Positions 37,686 to 48,724 of a stretch of 64,000 nt of DNA are shown here, piece after piece. A program made the translations under genes and the position numbers. The notes under the pieces are model-generated. The model ran no database searches. It was not told the origin of the DNA and was given only the letters and a program-made list of their open reading frames with translations. This stretch comes from Epichloe hybrida (taxonomy: Eukaryota > Ascomycota > Sordariomycetes > Hypocreales > Clavicipitaceae). Position 1 is the first letter of the stretch; every line of letters begins with the position of its first letter. The stretch lies in assembly GCA_019022495.1 (NCBI GenBank), contig JAFEKR010000001.1, forward strand, positions 5,456,001 through 5,520,000, given 5' to 3'.

Positions 37686-38033
37686 CAACACGTAAACATG
37701 CAGTAGTGATTTTTCAATCATGCAGTAGTAACTAGGCCCAAAATGGAAGAGGTATCTTTCCACGTAAATTTATAAGATAAGTGACCTCCTATGATTCTTA
37801 GGGCATAGGAACTAGCTAGTCTACTCTATGGAATTACTATAGGCCGTAATAGAAGCTTTGTATCTCTAAAAGAAGCCTAAAAACGCGTTTTCCTCTCGTG
37901 TGCACATTCAATAAAATACATGAATTACAGGAGGTCACTCCCCCAATAAATTTGCGTGCGCGGGTACCTCTTCCATTTTGGGCCTAGCTACTACTGCATG
38001 ATTGAAAAATCACTACTGCATGTTTACGTGTTG
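37686..38033. mobile_element. 348-bp MITE with 69-bp terminal inverted repeats, Mutator-like by its 9-bp target duplication
   Basis: The left end (37686-37754, CAACACGTAAACATGCAGTA...) and the right end (37965-38033, read in reverse) are inverted copies with one mismatch seen. Weaker inverted similarity extends about 45 bp further inwards, including GTGACCTCCT in both arms. The element is flanked by identical 9-bp direct repeats GGTTTGGGA at 37677-37685 and 38034-38042. Nine-base duplications and long inverted repeats are characteristic of Mutator-like transposons, so this is probably a non-autonomous derivative. It has no coding capacity. The superfamily call is an inference from the duplication length. 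Confidence 0.9.
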
Positions 38034-38905
38034 GGTTTGGGAACTCGATCGTGGTTTCAAGAAAGCAGGGAGCGGAAAGAAAACGCATCTCGATAACCGA
38101 CACTTTGGCGGCATGCCTGCCCCATTTATGCATGAAGGATGATTGGCCACTTTCCGCCCCGCTCACTTTGACAAGGCGCGTCGACCCGCGTCTTGTTCGC
38201 TCCATCGTCGCTCCATCGTCGCTCCATGGTTGAGAAATGCACAGCAGCCACGCTTCGGATCTGGAATGACTGCTTCTTTTTTTGGATGCACATCGCACGA
38301 CTACCTCGCGTGTCTCGAGCATCCCAAGCTCCGATAGCAAGAATGCGTTGCATCACGGCCGCACCTCAGCACATTCTAGTCGTCAATGTGAATATATGTG
38401 TGTGGAGGCCCATTTTTGGGGCATCGTCATCACGCGGCAAGTAGATGTGATGGATGGTGCTTAGTGGTGAGGCTGGAGAGCTACAAAAAGAAAATGAGAA
38501 AATTGAGCGACTGCTGCATCTCAGACAAAGCAGCAATCTGTAGCCAAGGGGACAAAGAAAAACAATCAAGACCGGTCCTTGGGCGACGTGCAGACCAAGG
38601 GAGACGTGGCAAGCGTCGTCCACGTTGCGATGCCAAGGGAGAATCATCAGAAGAATATAAATTAGCTCGTGGACATGCTCCCCTTTTTTTAGAAAGGGAG
38701 TGAAACGCCCTTTTGCCCCATCAGTCAGTCTGTAAGTTTGGCTCAGTTTCCTCGGGAACGATGGATCCCTTGACTAGGAGCTATTTCCAAAACAGGGAGA
38801 GTCGACGGGACGGGATGGCGGGGAGAAGGGGGGAGGGAGGAGGGGGGCAGAAGAGATGACCCTCGTGAAGTATTGACCCGTGTGGGACAAGTTTTAGTGT
38901 TGATA

Positions 38906-38937
38906 GAAGCGATGAAGCGATGAAGCGATGAAGCGAT
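38906..38937. repeat. 8-bp minisatellite
   Basis: Four perfect copies of GAAGCGAT. Confidence 0.9.
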
Positions 38938-39656
38938 GGATAAAGCGTGCGCCTCCCAATTCCTTCCCTTTGCTTTGCATCTGAGACGGAGGTGGGGTGA
39001 TATGATGGCTGATGATGGGTCTCGATGGTGCGTCCCATGTCCATCCGGGGGCGGGCAGAAGCGAGCTGCACAGCATATTAGCACGCAGCATCAGGCATTT
39101 CTGCCGAAGCACATGGCCATTGATTCGGCGCGGCATCGAGTCGTGCAGATGGACTCGTTGTCGCTGCGCATGCACTCAAGCAACAACGCCATTGATGATG
39201 CCTCCTCCACGATAATGCAACTCGGGTCACCCATCACCATCAGCTTCGATTGGCCCGCGGGCCTGTAACCCATATGCACTGTACTCCGTGAAAGGGACAA
39301 GAAATATGCGGAGAGGGATGGGGCCATGTAATATTATGGCGTGACATTCATGGAGCATGAAGGACAGGCCTGACATGTATGTTGTATGTACGGATTACGG
39401 AGAGAGCTCGTCCGTCACAAAACCCGTTGTGTTGATTCAAGTGACAGAGATCCAGATTGGCAGGGATGGCTGTTGAAACGAACGTGTTGCGTGTGCGAGT
39501 CTTGGTTGCTTTTCCGTCTTCTCGTTGTATCCATCAGCTGCGTAATTTCTTTTTCTTGACCGGCATCATCTCGACTTGGTGGATTAGAGAGATGGAGGGG
39601 AAGCTTCCTTCTCCCTTGGGACAGCGAATGCATCTGAACCAGTCTCGGGACGCGTT

Positions 39657-39728
39657 GCAGCTCGTGCAGCTCGTGCAGCTCGTGCAGCTCGTGCAGCTCG
39701 TGCAGCTCGTGCAGCTCGTGCAGCTCGT
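39657..39728. repeat. 9-bp minisatellite
   Basis: Eight perfect copies of GCAGCTCGT. Because the unit is a multiple of three it stays open in several frames and gives artificial Leu-Val-Gln or His-Glu-Leu runs. Confidence 0.95.
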
Positions 39729-40103
39729 GCGACACCCGGCACGATGCGCATGCGTTGGTTGTGATTTGCAGGCGCGCAGTTTTGCTTGCAGGGCCGCGTC
39801 GGCTGCTGGCCTGCGATGACGCCGATGAGAGGGTTTCCGAGCGGCTGCGCTAAAGACAAGACACGGCCGGTTTTTTTGACGCAGGAACGGGAGCTTCTCC
39901 TCCTCACGGGCACGGAACCTGATGATGCAAGCGCCCAGAAGAAACGAGTAATCGGCAGATGATCAAGGGAGAGGAAGGCTTGCAACCCCGACTCGACTTG
40001 ATGTGAGATGTGGTCTCGGGAGGCAGCGCTCCAAGACAGATGGCATGTTGCGAATAGCAGGGCATGGCCTGGATTGGGCTGGATGGGCTGGATAGGCTGG
40101 ATT

Positions 40104-40139
40104 GGCATTGATGGCATCGATGGCATCGATGGCATCGAA
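40104..40139. repeat. 9-bp minisatellite
   Basis: Four near-perfect copies of GGCATCGAT (first copy GGCATTGAT). Confidence 0.9.
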
Positions 40140-40192
40140 GAAGTTGGGGCAATTGGGTGGGTGCCTGGGGAATGCGGGCTGCTGTGCCTGAT

Positions 40193-40227
40193 GAGCGACG
40201 AGCGACGAGCGACGAGCGACGAGCGAT
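40193..40227. repeat. 7-bp minisatellite
   Basis: Five copies of GAGCGAC, the last ending in T. Confidence 0.9.
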
Positions 40228-40924
40228 GCGGGGATGCGGGTGGTTGGTTCCTTCCAGTTCCAAAGTTCATGCCACTTGCCTTTGGGTGGTGTGCAGCAGC
40301 CAAGAGGTAGGCTCACGTACATGTACTCACGCACTCACGCACTCACGTAGCACCAGGAACGAACGAGGTGAGACGGCTGGTGGGGCCACCCTGTCCATGG
40401 TGGGTGGGAGCGTACATAGGCCCATGTAGTAGGCCCATGCATCCTCGATTCCTCGCCCCTCAGTCGCTCAGGACGGATACCTGGACACCTGGATACCTGG
40501 ACACCTGGACTGGTACCGAGTAGATAGAGCCTGCCACCCGCCGCTTTCTCAAAAAGAAGCATTTGAAGCATTTCTCTCGCAACCAACCCGTCCGTCCACC
40601 ACCACCACCACCCACCACCACCCACCACCACACACCACCATCATCGCTTCAGCAACCGGTCGTCAACTCGTCCATCTGTTTTTGGGATCGCCACTTGGAA
40701 AAAAAAAAATCCCCATCTCACCGTGCCGTTTGTTCGTGTTCGAATCAGATCCAGCTCTTTTTTAAAAAAAAAAAAAAAAAAAACCACCGTCTGCGTTTGT
40801 TTCCCCCCCTCGGGCGCATCCGGGCGCATTTCCGCCATCAGCCCGCGCGCCTCGGCTTTTGCTCTATAGCAAATCAAGCAAGTCAACAACAACACACCAA
40901 CTGCGCTACACCGCCATCATCACA

Positions 40925-41830
40925 ATGCTTCTCCCCTCGGCGCTTTCTTGCGATGCGACGCAGCCGTCGCGACCTGCGCAGCACCTCACCAGCTACTTCT
41001 CTCCGCCATCCAGCCCCCCTACTCTTTCGTCCGCCACGGCTCTCAGCAACATCATGACGACCTGCCGATCATTACAGTCGCTCATTGCGACACCCGCCTA
41101 CTCGTCACAGCTAGCCAACGCCGCCCCATCGTCGGCGAGGGCGCAGCTCCCGACACCGCCCATGGCCCATGCCTCGCTGCCCATGAAGCTGCGTCTGCGA
41201 GCCCGCGCCGGCCGCTCGGGTCCAAGCACGTCCGACCACGCGACCGACCGCGCGACCGACCACGCCTTGTATACCCGCCCGAGGATAGCAAAGCGACCGG
41301 CGCCCCAGCGCGGCAGCAATAAGCGTCGCCGCGATCACGGTGACGACATGGGCCGGGAGGACCTGTCGTCAGAGGAAGAGGATGACAGCGACGCAGAGAC
41401 TTGGGCCGAGCGCCATCAGTCCCAGTCTTCACAAGAAGAACAGGAAGAGCCAGAGCTTCCTGCCCGCCCTTCAACACCGAAGCGAGCCCGCATAGCACCA
41501 GAGCAACTGCCCCTCGGTCTGGAGCGATCTGATTTCCACGACGTGCACAGCATCCAGAAAGCCGGCAGTGAGGACAGCACAAGGGGCACAGATGTCGAGG
41601 TCGAGGCCGACGGCGACGAGTGGAGTGCCGAGGATGATCGCCTTCTCGTCGAACTGGTGCTGGAGAAGCTGAGACTGTCCAAGTCGGAGTGGCAAGACTG
41701 CGCTCGCAACCTAGGCAAAGACAGACACAGCCTGAGCCGGAGGTGGAAGAGCTTGATGATCAAGGGCGAAGTCGGTCTCAAGACGCGGTCCAGCAGTCGC
41801 CGCATCCGACTTCATTCTACGTGGAGATGA
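40925..41830 (+). CDS. Myb/SANT-like nuclear protein of unknown function
   Basis: A single exon gives 301 residues. I chose the ATG at 40925 (CACAATGC context) rather than the in-frame ATG 22 codons upstream at 40859, because the upstream part lies in pyrimidine-rich leader. The N-terminal 110 residues are Ser/Pro/Ala-rich (TSYFSPPSSPPTLSS). A basic stretch at about 133-140 (GSNKRRRD) is a likely nuclear localisation signal, followed by an acidic stretch (DLSSEEEDDSDAE). Residues about 231-285 fit a Myb-like or SANT fold: DEWSAEDDRLLVELV, SEWQDCARNLGKDR, LSRRWKSLM, with Trp residues at helix-like spacing. The pattern suggests a chromatin or DNA-binding protein; target and pathway cannot be read from the sequence. 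Confidence 0.82.
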   Translation: MLLPSALSCDATQPSRPAQHLTSYFSPPSSPPTLSSATALSNIMTTCRSLQSLIATPAYSSQLANAAPSSARAQLPTPPMAHASLPMKLRLRARAGRSGPSTSDHATDRATDHALYTRPRIAKRPAPQRGSNKRRRDHGDDMGREDLSSEEEDDSDAETWAERHQSQSSQEEQEEPELPARPSTPKRARIAPEQLPLGLERSDFHDVHSIQKAGSEDSTRGTDVEVEADGDEWSAEDDRLLVELVLEKLRLSKSEWQDCARNLGKDRHSLSRRWKSLMIKGEVGLKTRSSSRRIRLHSTWR

Positions 41831-43453
41831 CGGAACATCACACACACACATACACACACACAAAGAGCCTGGCTTCCTTGGACAGCCATCAGGTCACACA
41901 TGTCTTGCATTCGATTTTCCCTGCGCGGGACATGTATGCCTTGCCACGAGTTCTACCATCATTGCACCGCTGTCTAGGGTTTTTTTTCCTTCTGTTTTTT
42001 TCTTTTCCTTTTTTTTTCCCGTCACGATGACGCGGTGTTGTGGAAGATGGAGAAAAAGCATAGCTCACCTGGAGCCTTGTCGAGAGAGACGGAGAGCGAT
42101 CTATTTTGGTTCCCATCTGGGGCGCGGCTTCGCCCTAGATTGTAATTTTTTATTTCCAATTTTCACAGGACATGTCCCCCGGTGAGGGCTTGTTTTTCGG
42201 GTACCCCCTCAGGGTGCCTCGGGGATGGAGTACGGAGTACGGGCTACGGACTACGGACTACGGAAGTACTTGAAAATGATAATTCGTACGTTGTTGGTTT
42301 TCACAGGGTATTGAATTCAATATAATAAGGGTGTGAGCCCGAAGAATAGTATCATCATTGATTATCTATTCTAGGCTGCGTTGTGTGTGTTCCAAAAAGA
42401 GAAGTCAGAAGCTAGAATCCGCGATGATAAAGGGAAAAGGGGTTGCGCGTTTGTAGCCCCATAATTCCTGGCCAATCAACAGGCTGTGTTGTGGGTCACT
42501 TGCGGGGGGCGCGCGCGGCCCGAGCTTTTGCCGGGTAATTGCGGCTGCGACGCGCGATTGATATCACCTTTGTTCCGACATACGTACGTGCATTCATAAA
42601 TTTGCTCAATACAGGGTGCCGGCGGGCGCCCCCCCCCCCCCCTTTCTGGACCCCTGAAACGGGAGATGTGAGGACCCCCCGCTCCGTTCCATCAGGGTCC
42701 CTCTGCTCCACACTCCGTCGACCGCGCAGCAGCGCATGGATCAGTTAGTTGCCTGACAAGAGAGTGCGGACGCTCGCTTGAGTAGATAAATACAATGTAG
42801 CTGTACATTGTAAACATGATGACTACCATGCGGAAATTAACAACGTTGGGCCCAGCTGTTTCGCGCCCCGAATCGTCTACAGATTTGCATTTGCAGGGGG
42901 CAGGTACCGTACAAGGGATGATAATCACCCTTCTTTCTCGAAACGCCTGCCTGACTGGAAATTGCGACAAGGGCAATGAAAAGGGGGGAGGGGGGCGGGC
43001 CACATTGCGACAAGTTTTGAGAGGGCGGGCCAAAGGGTTGGGAAGTTGATTGAAATCAGCATCTTGAGTACATTGCATACACTCCATTTACAAACTTTCA
43101 TATCTAGCCTCTTTGTCTGCGTCGGACTGACCTACGCCGCGATGCAGCCAATACAATGCAACACAATACAATACGCTCGCTGCAGTCCTCGCTAATCATG
43201 ACAACAGAGTCGCCATACTCGTTGCTTCTAGCCTCTATACTACCTACCCTTGCCATCCAAACAAAACAGCACACTCCAATCGCGTAATTCGTGAAATCTT
43301 TCCCAGACGCCGTCATAGCAGAGCAAACCAAAGAAAGGCAAGATAAGGCAAAGCGAAAAAAAAAAAAAAAAAAAACCCATATTCCGTGGGATACCCATCT
43401 AGGCGTATTCACGCGTCAAAAATTGTCCAATGATTCCGACGCAACCAACCGTC
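41831..43453. other. Intergenic region between two gene 3' ends, no supported gene
   Basis: It lies between the stop of the Myb-like gene (+) and the stop of the Fun30-like gene (-). It contains homopolymer tracts, a run of C (about 42630-42642) and a 40-bp cluster of TACGGAGTA, CTACGGA type motifs at 42231-42270. Open frames here are short and without recognisable domains. Confidence 0.7.
42231..42270. repeat. Cluster of TACGGAGTAC and CTACGGA motifs
   Basis: One TACGGAGTAC is followed by three CTACGGA units and AAGTACT. Similar clusters occur at 32771-32788, 51936-51980, 52550-52573 and 52963-53007. Confidence 0.8.
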
Positions 43454-46400
43454 CTAAGGCGGCGTCATTTTCTCCCCTTCAAGCATCATCTTGCGCACTT
43501 CTTGCTCCATCTTTTGTTCCGTGTCGTCTTGGCTCTCCTCCATTGCACCCGTTACTTTATTCGCCAGCTCAATCTTCTTCTGGCACGCCTTGTAGATGAG
43601 TTCTTCTACCGTCTGTGAAGCAATCAGCCGGACGACCTCGACGTCCCGTTTTTGTCCTAGTCGATGCGCTCTGTTCTCCGCCTGGATGTCGTCTTGTGGA
43701 TTGTCGGATTGGTCAAAGATGATGACCTTGTTGGCTGCCGTGAGGTTGATGCCCGTGCCGCCTGCGCCCGTCGTCAACAGGAAGACGGGAATGCCGGCAT
43801 TGTCGTTGAACTCGTCAATCAGGCTCTGTCGCTCCGAGACGTTGGTGTTGCCCATCAACACCCTGTGGTCAATCTTTTGCAGGGCGAGGACCTCTTGCAG
43901 CAGCTCGATCAAGCGCGAAAACTTGCTAAACACGAGCACGCGGTCGCCATTCTCCTGGTACTGCTGGATGAGCTCCAGCAGCTTCTTCACTTTGCCGCTG
44001 TCCAACTCGGCCGCCGACGGAATGTCGAATTGCCTGAGCAGTCGGGGGTAGTCTCGACACCACAGATGCAGCTCAAAATCCGACGAGTTCTTGAGCTCCT
44101 GCACCAGGTGCTTGATGTCAGGTTGATGAAGCTCGCTTTGCGGGATCCTATCCATGAGAATCCTGCCCATCTCTTCCACCCTCCGCTCGGTAAAGTGGCG
44201 CCGGAACAGCAAAGGATGCAAGGCTGCCTTTCGGAGCTGCATCCACACATTGTTCTGGTCGTTTTGTCGACCTTTGGCCTTGGCCGCTCGCACCGACGGT
44301 TCCAGCTTGAAGAGCTCTTCGTACTCGGCATACGTTTCCTTCTGCGCATCCGTCATATCGCAGTGGACCACTGTGCATATCTTTTGCGGCATATCCGACA
44401 AGACTTGGTCTTTGCGACGTTGCAAAATAAAGGGTTCCAAAATCGTCCGAGCTCGTCTCACACGTTCGGCATACAAAAAAGCGCCGTTGGACACATCTCG
44501 AACCGTCACCTTTTGACTAAAGATATACTGAATGTCGTCCATGTATCCATCGAACATCTTGGGGTCGATAAAGTTGAGTAGGGCCGTCATTTCCAGGAGA
44601 TTGTTTTGCACGGGGGTGCCTGACTCACGTTAGTCCTTCATTCATTCATCGATTGTCCTTGGACCAATGTGAAAATTGAGCCACCCAAGAGAGAGAGAGA
44701 GAGAGAGAGACACCCAAAAAAGTGTGAGGTGAAGGGGGAGGGGGGGTAAAGTAGAGGAAGAATTGCCATACCGGTTAGAAGCATCTTCCATGATGCAGGA
44801 ATCCGCTGCAAGTCCTTGTAAATCTTCGTCCCCGGATTCTTCATCTTGTGGCCCTCATCAAACACGGCCGCGTTGAGATCAAACGATTTCATGGCATCGA
44901 TATCCGCCTCAGTTGTGATTTGCGAATATGTTGCCAAAACAACATGGTACGCCTCAGGTTCTTGTTCAATCCCGTAAGCAATTTCAGCGCGCTCAGACTG
45001 CGATCCCCGATACCCAACCACTGATAAGTCCGGGGCAAACCTCTCGAATTCCTGCAGCCAGTTCTTGTACGTGCTGGGCGGCACCACAATCAAATTTGGC
45101 CACGGTCGGGTCCCCTTGGGTTCTCGTTCATGTTGTTCAACCAGGTGGCATATGAACGAAATGACCTGGCACGTCTTGCCAAGCCCCATTTCATCTGCCA
45201 GGATGCATCCAATATCGTAGCTGTACAGCAATGACATCCAGTTCAAGCCGAAGAGCTGGAATGGCTTCATCTGACAATGTCCCTCCATGAACTGGGGTTG
45301 TTGGGGGATCAATGGTCGAGTGTACTTGGAGCTTAAGCTCGTTGGTGTGGGTGGCATGTCGCTGTCCGGAGAGGCACGATTGCTTCCTTTGTTGTGTCCA
45401 AAAGTGTCGACATCCCAGAGATCCATGACACTCTTGACAGCCTGTCCCTTGACCTCGCATTTAGCCACCACCTCATCAATGCCCTGCACTGCGTTGAGGA
45501 AGATTTCAACGGCGTCTACTGCGGACTCTCCGATGCTGACGCGGGGAGACTTGCGGGAGCCCGCTTTTTTCGTTGCGCTGACCCGCCTCGCTTGCGAGAG
45601 ATCGCCGAATGGTCTTTTGTCTATCAGAGGTTCCAGAAGTGCCTCCTTCATACCCGTTATGGCCGCAAGCTCCTTCAAGGTACTTGTGTTGAGGCAGTTC
45701 AGTACTCTGCCATCGTCTTCTGCGGAGGGGGCGGGGGATGGCTCTGCTTCGTAGGCGTCTTCCTCATCGTTGTCAACCAGGCTGATGACCACAGACTCCT
45801 CTTTCAAGGGCGGTTTCTGCGGCGAGGAATCATCCCTACGCCTTAGGCCTTGAACCAGCCGGCGCTTTTGAGGTTGTTTCGGCTGGACCTTTTTGGGGGG
45901 ACTTGATGTGATGATGGGCGATGAATCTCGAGAAAACGTCATCTTTCTTCCTGATTGAACTTGCATGGAGGCCTTGGATATCAATCGGCGACCGTTCGGC
46001 TTGGCAGAGCCTTGTGAGTTGCTCTTCTCCCTCTTCGCAGGCTCAGTCTCCAGCCATATAATGGCGTCGTCAAGGTCATTGTGGCATGCCTTCAGGGCAT
46101 CCCTGACTCTATCGGAGGGGTACTTATCCCCAAAGACGTCATATATCTGGCGCAACTTGGTCTTGATTTCTCTCTCCTCGGCAGCGGGATTATATGTAAA
46201 CTCGGCCATCCTTGCCTTGAATGTCGTCGGAAGGATATCACCACGAGGCGGTGTTGGATTCTCCTCGTCATCGCTAACGAGGCAAATTGGCTCTGCTGCA
46301 CGTCGTTTGGACTTCGTAGCGGGAGGCGGTGGTCTCGGTGGTGGACGAAAGAGGGTGCCTCTGGGAGCGAGAAGAGAGCCCGATCTCGAGGGTTCCTTTT

Positions 46401-46677
46401 GCTGTTGAAAGGGCGACGATGCGGGGACTTCAATGACGCTTGCTGGAGACGAGGAATGATGCATCAGTCCTGACCCCGGCTTGCTTAAAATTTGAGTCGG
46501 TTGTGTCACAGTCGGCTCTAGGGATCGGTCTCTCAGGAAAGCAGAAGGCGAGCATGGAATAGTCTCTCCCGCTAGTTCGTCCATCTCGTCGAGCGGGATT
46601 CTTGTCCGAGCAATAGAAGGTGTCTGAGGCGCAGCACGAGAGTGCCGTGCGGGTAACGGCGAGGAGCCAGGTGCCAT
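43454..46677 (-). CDS. FUN30: Fun30/SMARCAD1-type SNF2 chromatin-remodelling ATPase
   Basis: Two exons on the minus strand, 46677-44772 and 44619-43454, give 1,023 residues. The 152-bp intron (GTATGG, branch CTAAC, GTCAG) splits helicase motif III; splicing restores LLTGTPVQNN. Residues about 168-212 resemble a CUE ubiquitin-binding domain (IKTKLRQIYDVF...DDAIIWLE), as in Fun30 and SMARCAD1. The ATPase has motif I DEMGLGKT (lysine near 501), motif II DEGH (607-610, the form typical of this subfamily), and the C-terminal lobe with GTGINLTAAN and AENRAHRLGQ (949-958). Family members remodel nucleosomes and promote DNA-end resection and heterochromatin silencing. Two SUMO-binding-like motifs precede the ATPase (ICLVSDDEEN, 131-140; VVISLVDNDEED, 296-307). 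The short ATP-binding gene shares a divergent promoter region with VMA21. Confidence 0.93.
44689..44710. repeat. GA microsatellite inside the Fun30-like intron
   Basis: Eleven GA units on the plus strand give eleven TC units in the transcribed (minus) sense, inside the intron 44620-44771. It forms a long pyrimidine tract well upstream of the branch site. Confidence 0.9.
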
Positions 46678-47476
46678 GGTGAAGCAGCGAGAGATGCGTC
46701 AAAGAATGAATGGTATACGATTGCCCGAGTCAGACGGCGTAGAGAAAAAAGAAAGAGTAAAAACGAAAAATGAACAGGGCTACACAAATGCCGGGAGCTT
46801 TTCATTAAGTCAATTATTCTTGTCCAATTGGCAAAGGAGTGAAATCAAAACGCCGGCTCACTCCCTTGGTTGGAGGAGGATAAATATCTGGTTATCTGGT
46901 TGTTCTGGAGGGTTTGAGGAGGCAGCGGGAAACGTGCGAGGGCACAAAGCACAGACTCTCTTGGTCACCCGTAAAGTGGGTTTTCTGAGGCGTCGTCGCG
47001 CCGCGCTTCTGGCTCTTTGCCTCTTTGCCACGGATCGCGAAGTCACGTGTGTGCACTTGACGCCTTTGGGTCTCAATCGATGGCAGAAGCTCCTGGGTGA
47101 TTGAGCAAGGCTTCTTTTCTTCTTTTGCTAGTGGACCAGTAGACCCGCGTGTGCTGTGCAGGAACGGAAACCGTCGTAGGCTGTAAGATATCTCAACTAT
47201 ATAAGTCTCTTTATGAGTTGTAAGTAAATTGCGGATTGAACGAGCGCCAAAGCCTGGCTAGAGTGCGGATTAATTTAGATGCTCGATGGCTCGATGCTTG
47301 CCAGCCAAGCCAAGCCAGTCTGGCCTGGTGGACTCCTGGTGGACTCCTGGTGGACTCCTGGTGGACCGCAAAAAACGTCCTCACCTTGCATCCCTCACCT
47401 TCATCGACGTCACCCGTCGACTTACATACACCATTGCTCTAATTCCATCAAGCTCATTACCCCCTTCCCTTCAGCC
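46678..47476. promoter_or_regulatory. Shared divergent promoter region of the Fun30-like gene and VMA21
   Basis: The two start codons are 799 bp apart and face away from each other. A palindromic CACGTG (47044-47049), the core of bHLH sites such as those of Cbf1, lies near the middle, but use of this site is only a possibility. An 11-bp minisatellite CCTGGTGGACT (3.9 copies) lies at 47324-47366, just upstream of VMA21. No TATA box stands out. Confidence 0.5.
47324..47366. repeat. 11-bp minisatellite upstream of VMA21
   Basis: Nearly four perfect copies of CCTGGTGGACT, about 110 bases before the VMA21 start codon, so it is probably in or near the 5' UTR. Confidence 0.9.
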
Positions 47477-47961
47477 ATGGCTACCCGTCGCATCATTGGC
47501 TCCGAAAAAACTCTCCTCGAAACGGACGACCAGCCCGAGGAGAGATCCGATATTGCCCCTGCTGTCCCCAAGTACGTCTTGTGGATGATTCACCATCATG
47601 GGCCTGAAGCAGCAATTTCATCATCTCCTGTCGCTAACACATGCCTACCTATCTACTGTTCTTCTCAATAGACATGTCATTTTTAAGCTGTTGGGCTTCA
47701 CCTTCGCCATGGTTGTCGTGCCAATTGGATCGTATTTTCTCTCTGTGCACACCATCTTCAAAGGTAAACAATCATGATGCTCATCCGCTCAAGCAAGTCC
47801 CTCTGCTGATGACTCTATTAGGAAACTCTTCGCTTGCAGGGGGGCTCGCTGCTCTGTTGGCAAACGTGGTTCTCATAAGTTACGTGATAGTTGCCATGAA
47901 AGAGGATGGTTCAGAGCGGCAGGGTAGTCCAACAAAGCTAGATTCTAAAAAGGATCAATAG
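47477..47961 (+). CDS. VMA21: Vma21, V-ATPase assembly factor of the endoplasmic reticulum
   Basis: Three exons, 47477-47571, 47672-47763 and 47822-47961, give 108 residues. Intron 1 (100 bp) has GTACGT, CTAAC and ATAG; intron 2 (58 bp) has GTAAAC and TTAG. The spliced protein has the family layout: short cytosolic N-terminus, first membrane span at about 33-58 (KLLGFTFAMVVVPIGSYF), a short loop, a second span at about 70-88 (LAALLANVVLISYVIVAM), and a basic C-terminus ending SKKDQ. The KKDQ end fits a dilysine ER-retrieval signal. Vma21 escorts assembly of the membrane sector of the vacuolar proton pump. A second, in-frame 3' splice site 18 bases downstream (GCAG at 47836-47839) could remove six residues in the loop. 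Confidence 0.93.
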
Positions 47962-48724
47962 GGGGTAGTATTCCAATACATTGCCGCGTGTCCAAACATT
48001 TCATTTTCGCATCGCAAGTTAAAAAAATTGAAGAAAAATATTGCAGGCTTGTGTAAAGACGTCAAAATCTATATCATCAAACGGCCAAGCCAACATTATT
48101 GGTCATGTCATATTCTCCTGCCAGCTTTCATACATTTGTACTTTTGCTCGTCATATTTACAAAGCCTGTTGAATTGGCTGAAAAGCAATCAAACTGCTAT
48201 GGCAGTAGCCACCTTGCTGAGCGCAACATGGTGTCAGTCTATAAGCCGTAATTATGATTGCTGACGACATATTTCAAGCCACTTCTCTTCATCCATCATT
48301 CGTGTTCCCCATTAAGCCTTTCCGATTCGTTTGGACCAGGCAGTAAGCCAGTGAAAAAAAAAACCACACATCTGCTCAACGCCTGGTACAGTCTCTCGTT
48401 TGCAACTGTATCAACTTCGACCACAAACCGCATCATTTCCTCCAACCCCTCCCCTCCTACAGAAAGAAAAAACGCCTTCTCTTCCCAAAATGGGAGCATT
48501 GAGAAGTCTGGAAAGCATATTGTATGCAACACAAGAAGAAAGATGTCGTCAAAGCAAACGCAACCCTTCATAACGAGGGGGGAGGAGATGAACGCTGTGT
48601 CCGACATCGCCCAGAAGAGAAACAAGGACCGAACAAAACAACCGAGTCCATCACTCTAGGCATATAAACAGAATCAAGTGTGCTTATTATAAAACGCAAT
48701 ACATCGAGACGTCAAGGCATATTA
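47962..48724. other. Convergent 3' region between VMA21 and the DUF2406 gene
   Basis: No open frame with recognisable content. It should hold both 3' UTRs and terminators. Confidence 0.6.

Larger units (their letters stand above)
36146..40924. other. 4.8-kb intergenic region, no supported gene
   Basis: Short open frames only, with no recognisable protein. It contains a CA and CT microsatellite (36347-36390), a MITE (37686-38033) and several minisatellites (38906-38937, 39657-39728, 40104-40139, 40193-40227). TACGGAGTA occurs at 37275. The last 350 bases before 40925 are pyrimidine-rich with poly-A tracts (about 40699-40707 and 40764-40782) and fit the promoter and leader of the Myb-like gene. 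Confidence 0.7.

Noticed and set aside
39584..40303. 239-codon minus-strand frame and its overlapping frames
   Set aside because: Open mainly because of 9-bp arrays at 39657-39728 and 40104-40139, which are multiples of three; overlapping frames are open on both strands and nothing resembles a protein family.
43664..44581. 305-codon plus-strand frame
   Set aside because: It is antisense to the conserved C-terminal lobe of the Fun30-like ATPase; codon constraint on the minus strand explains its openness.
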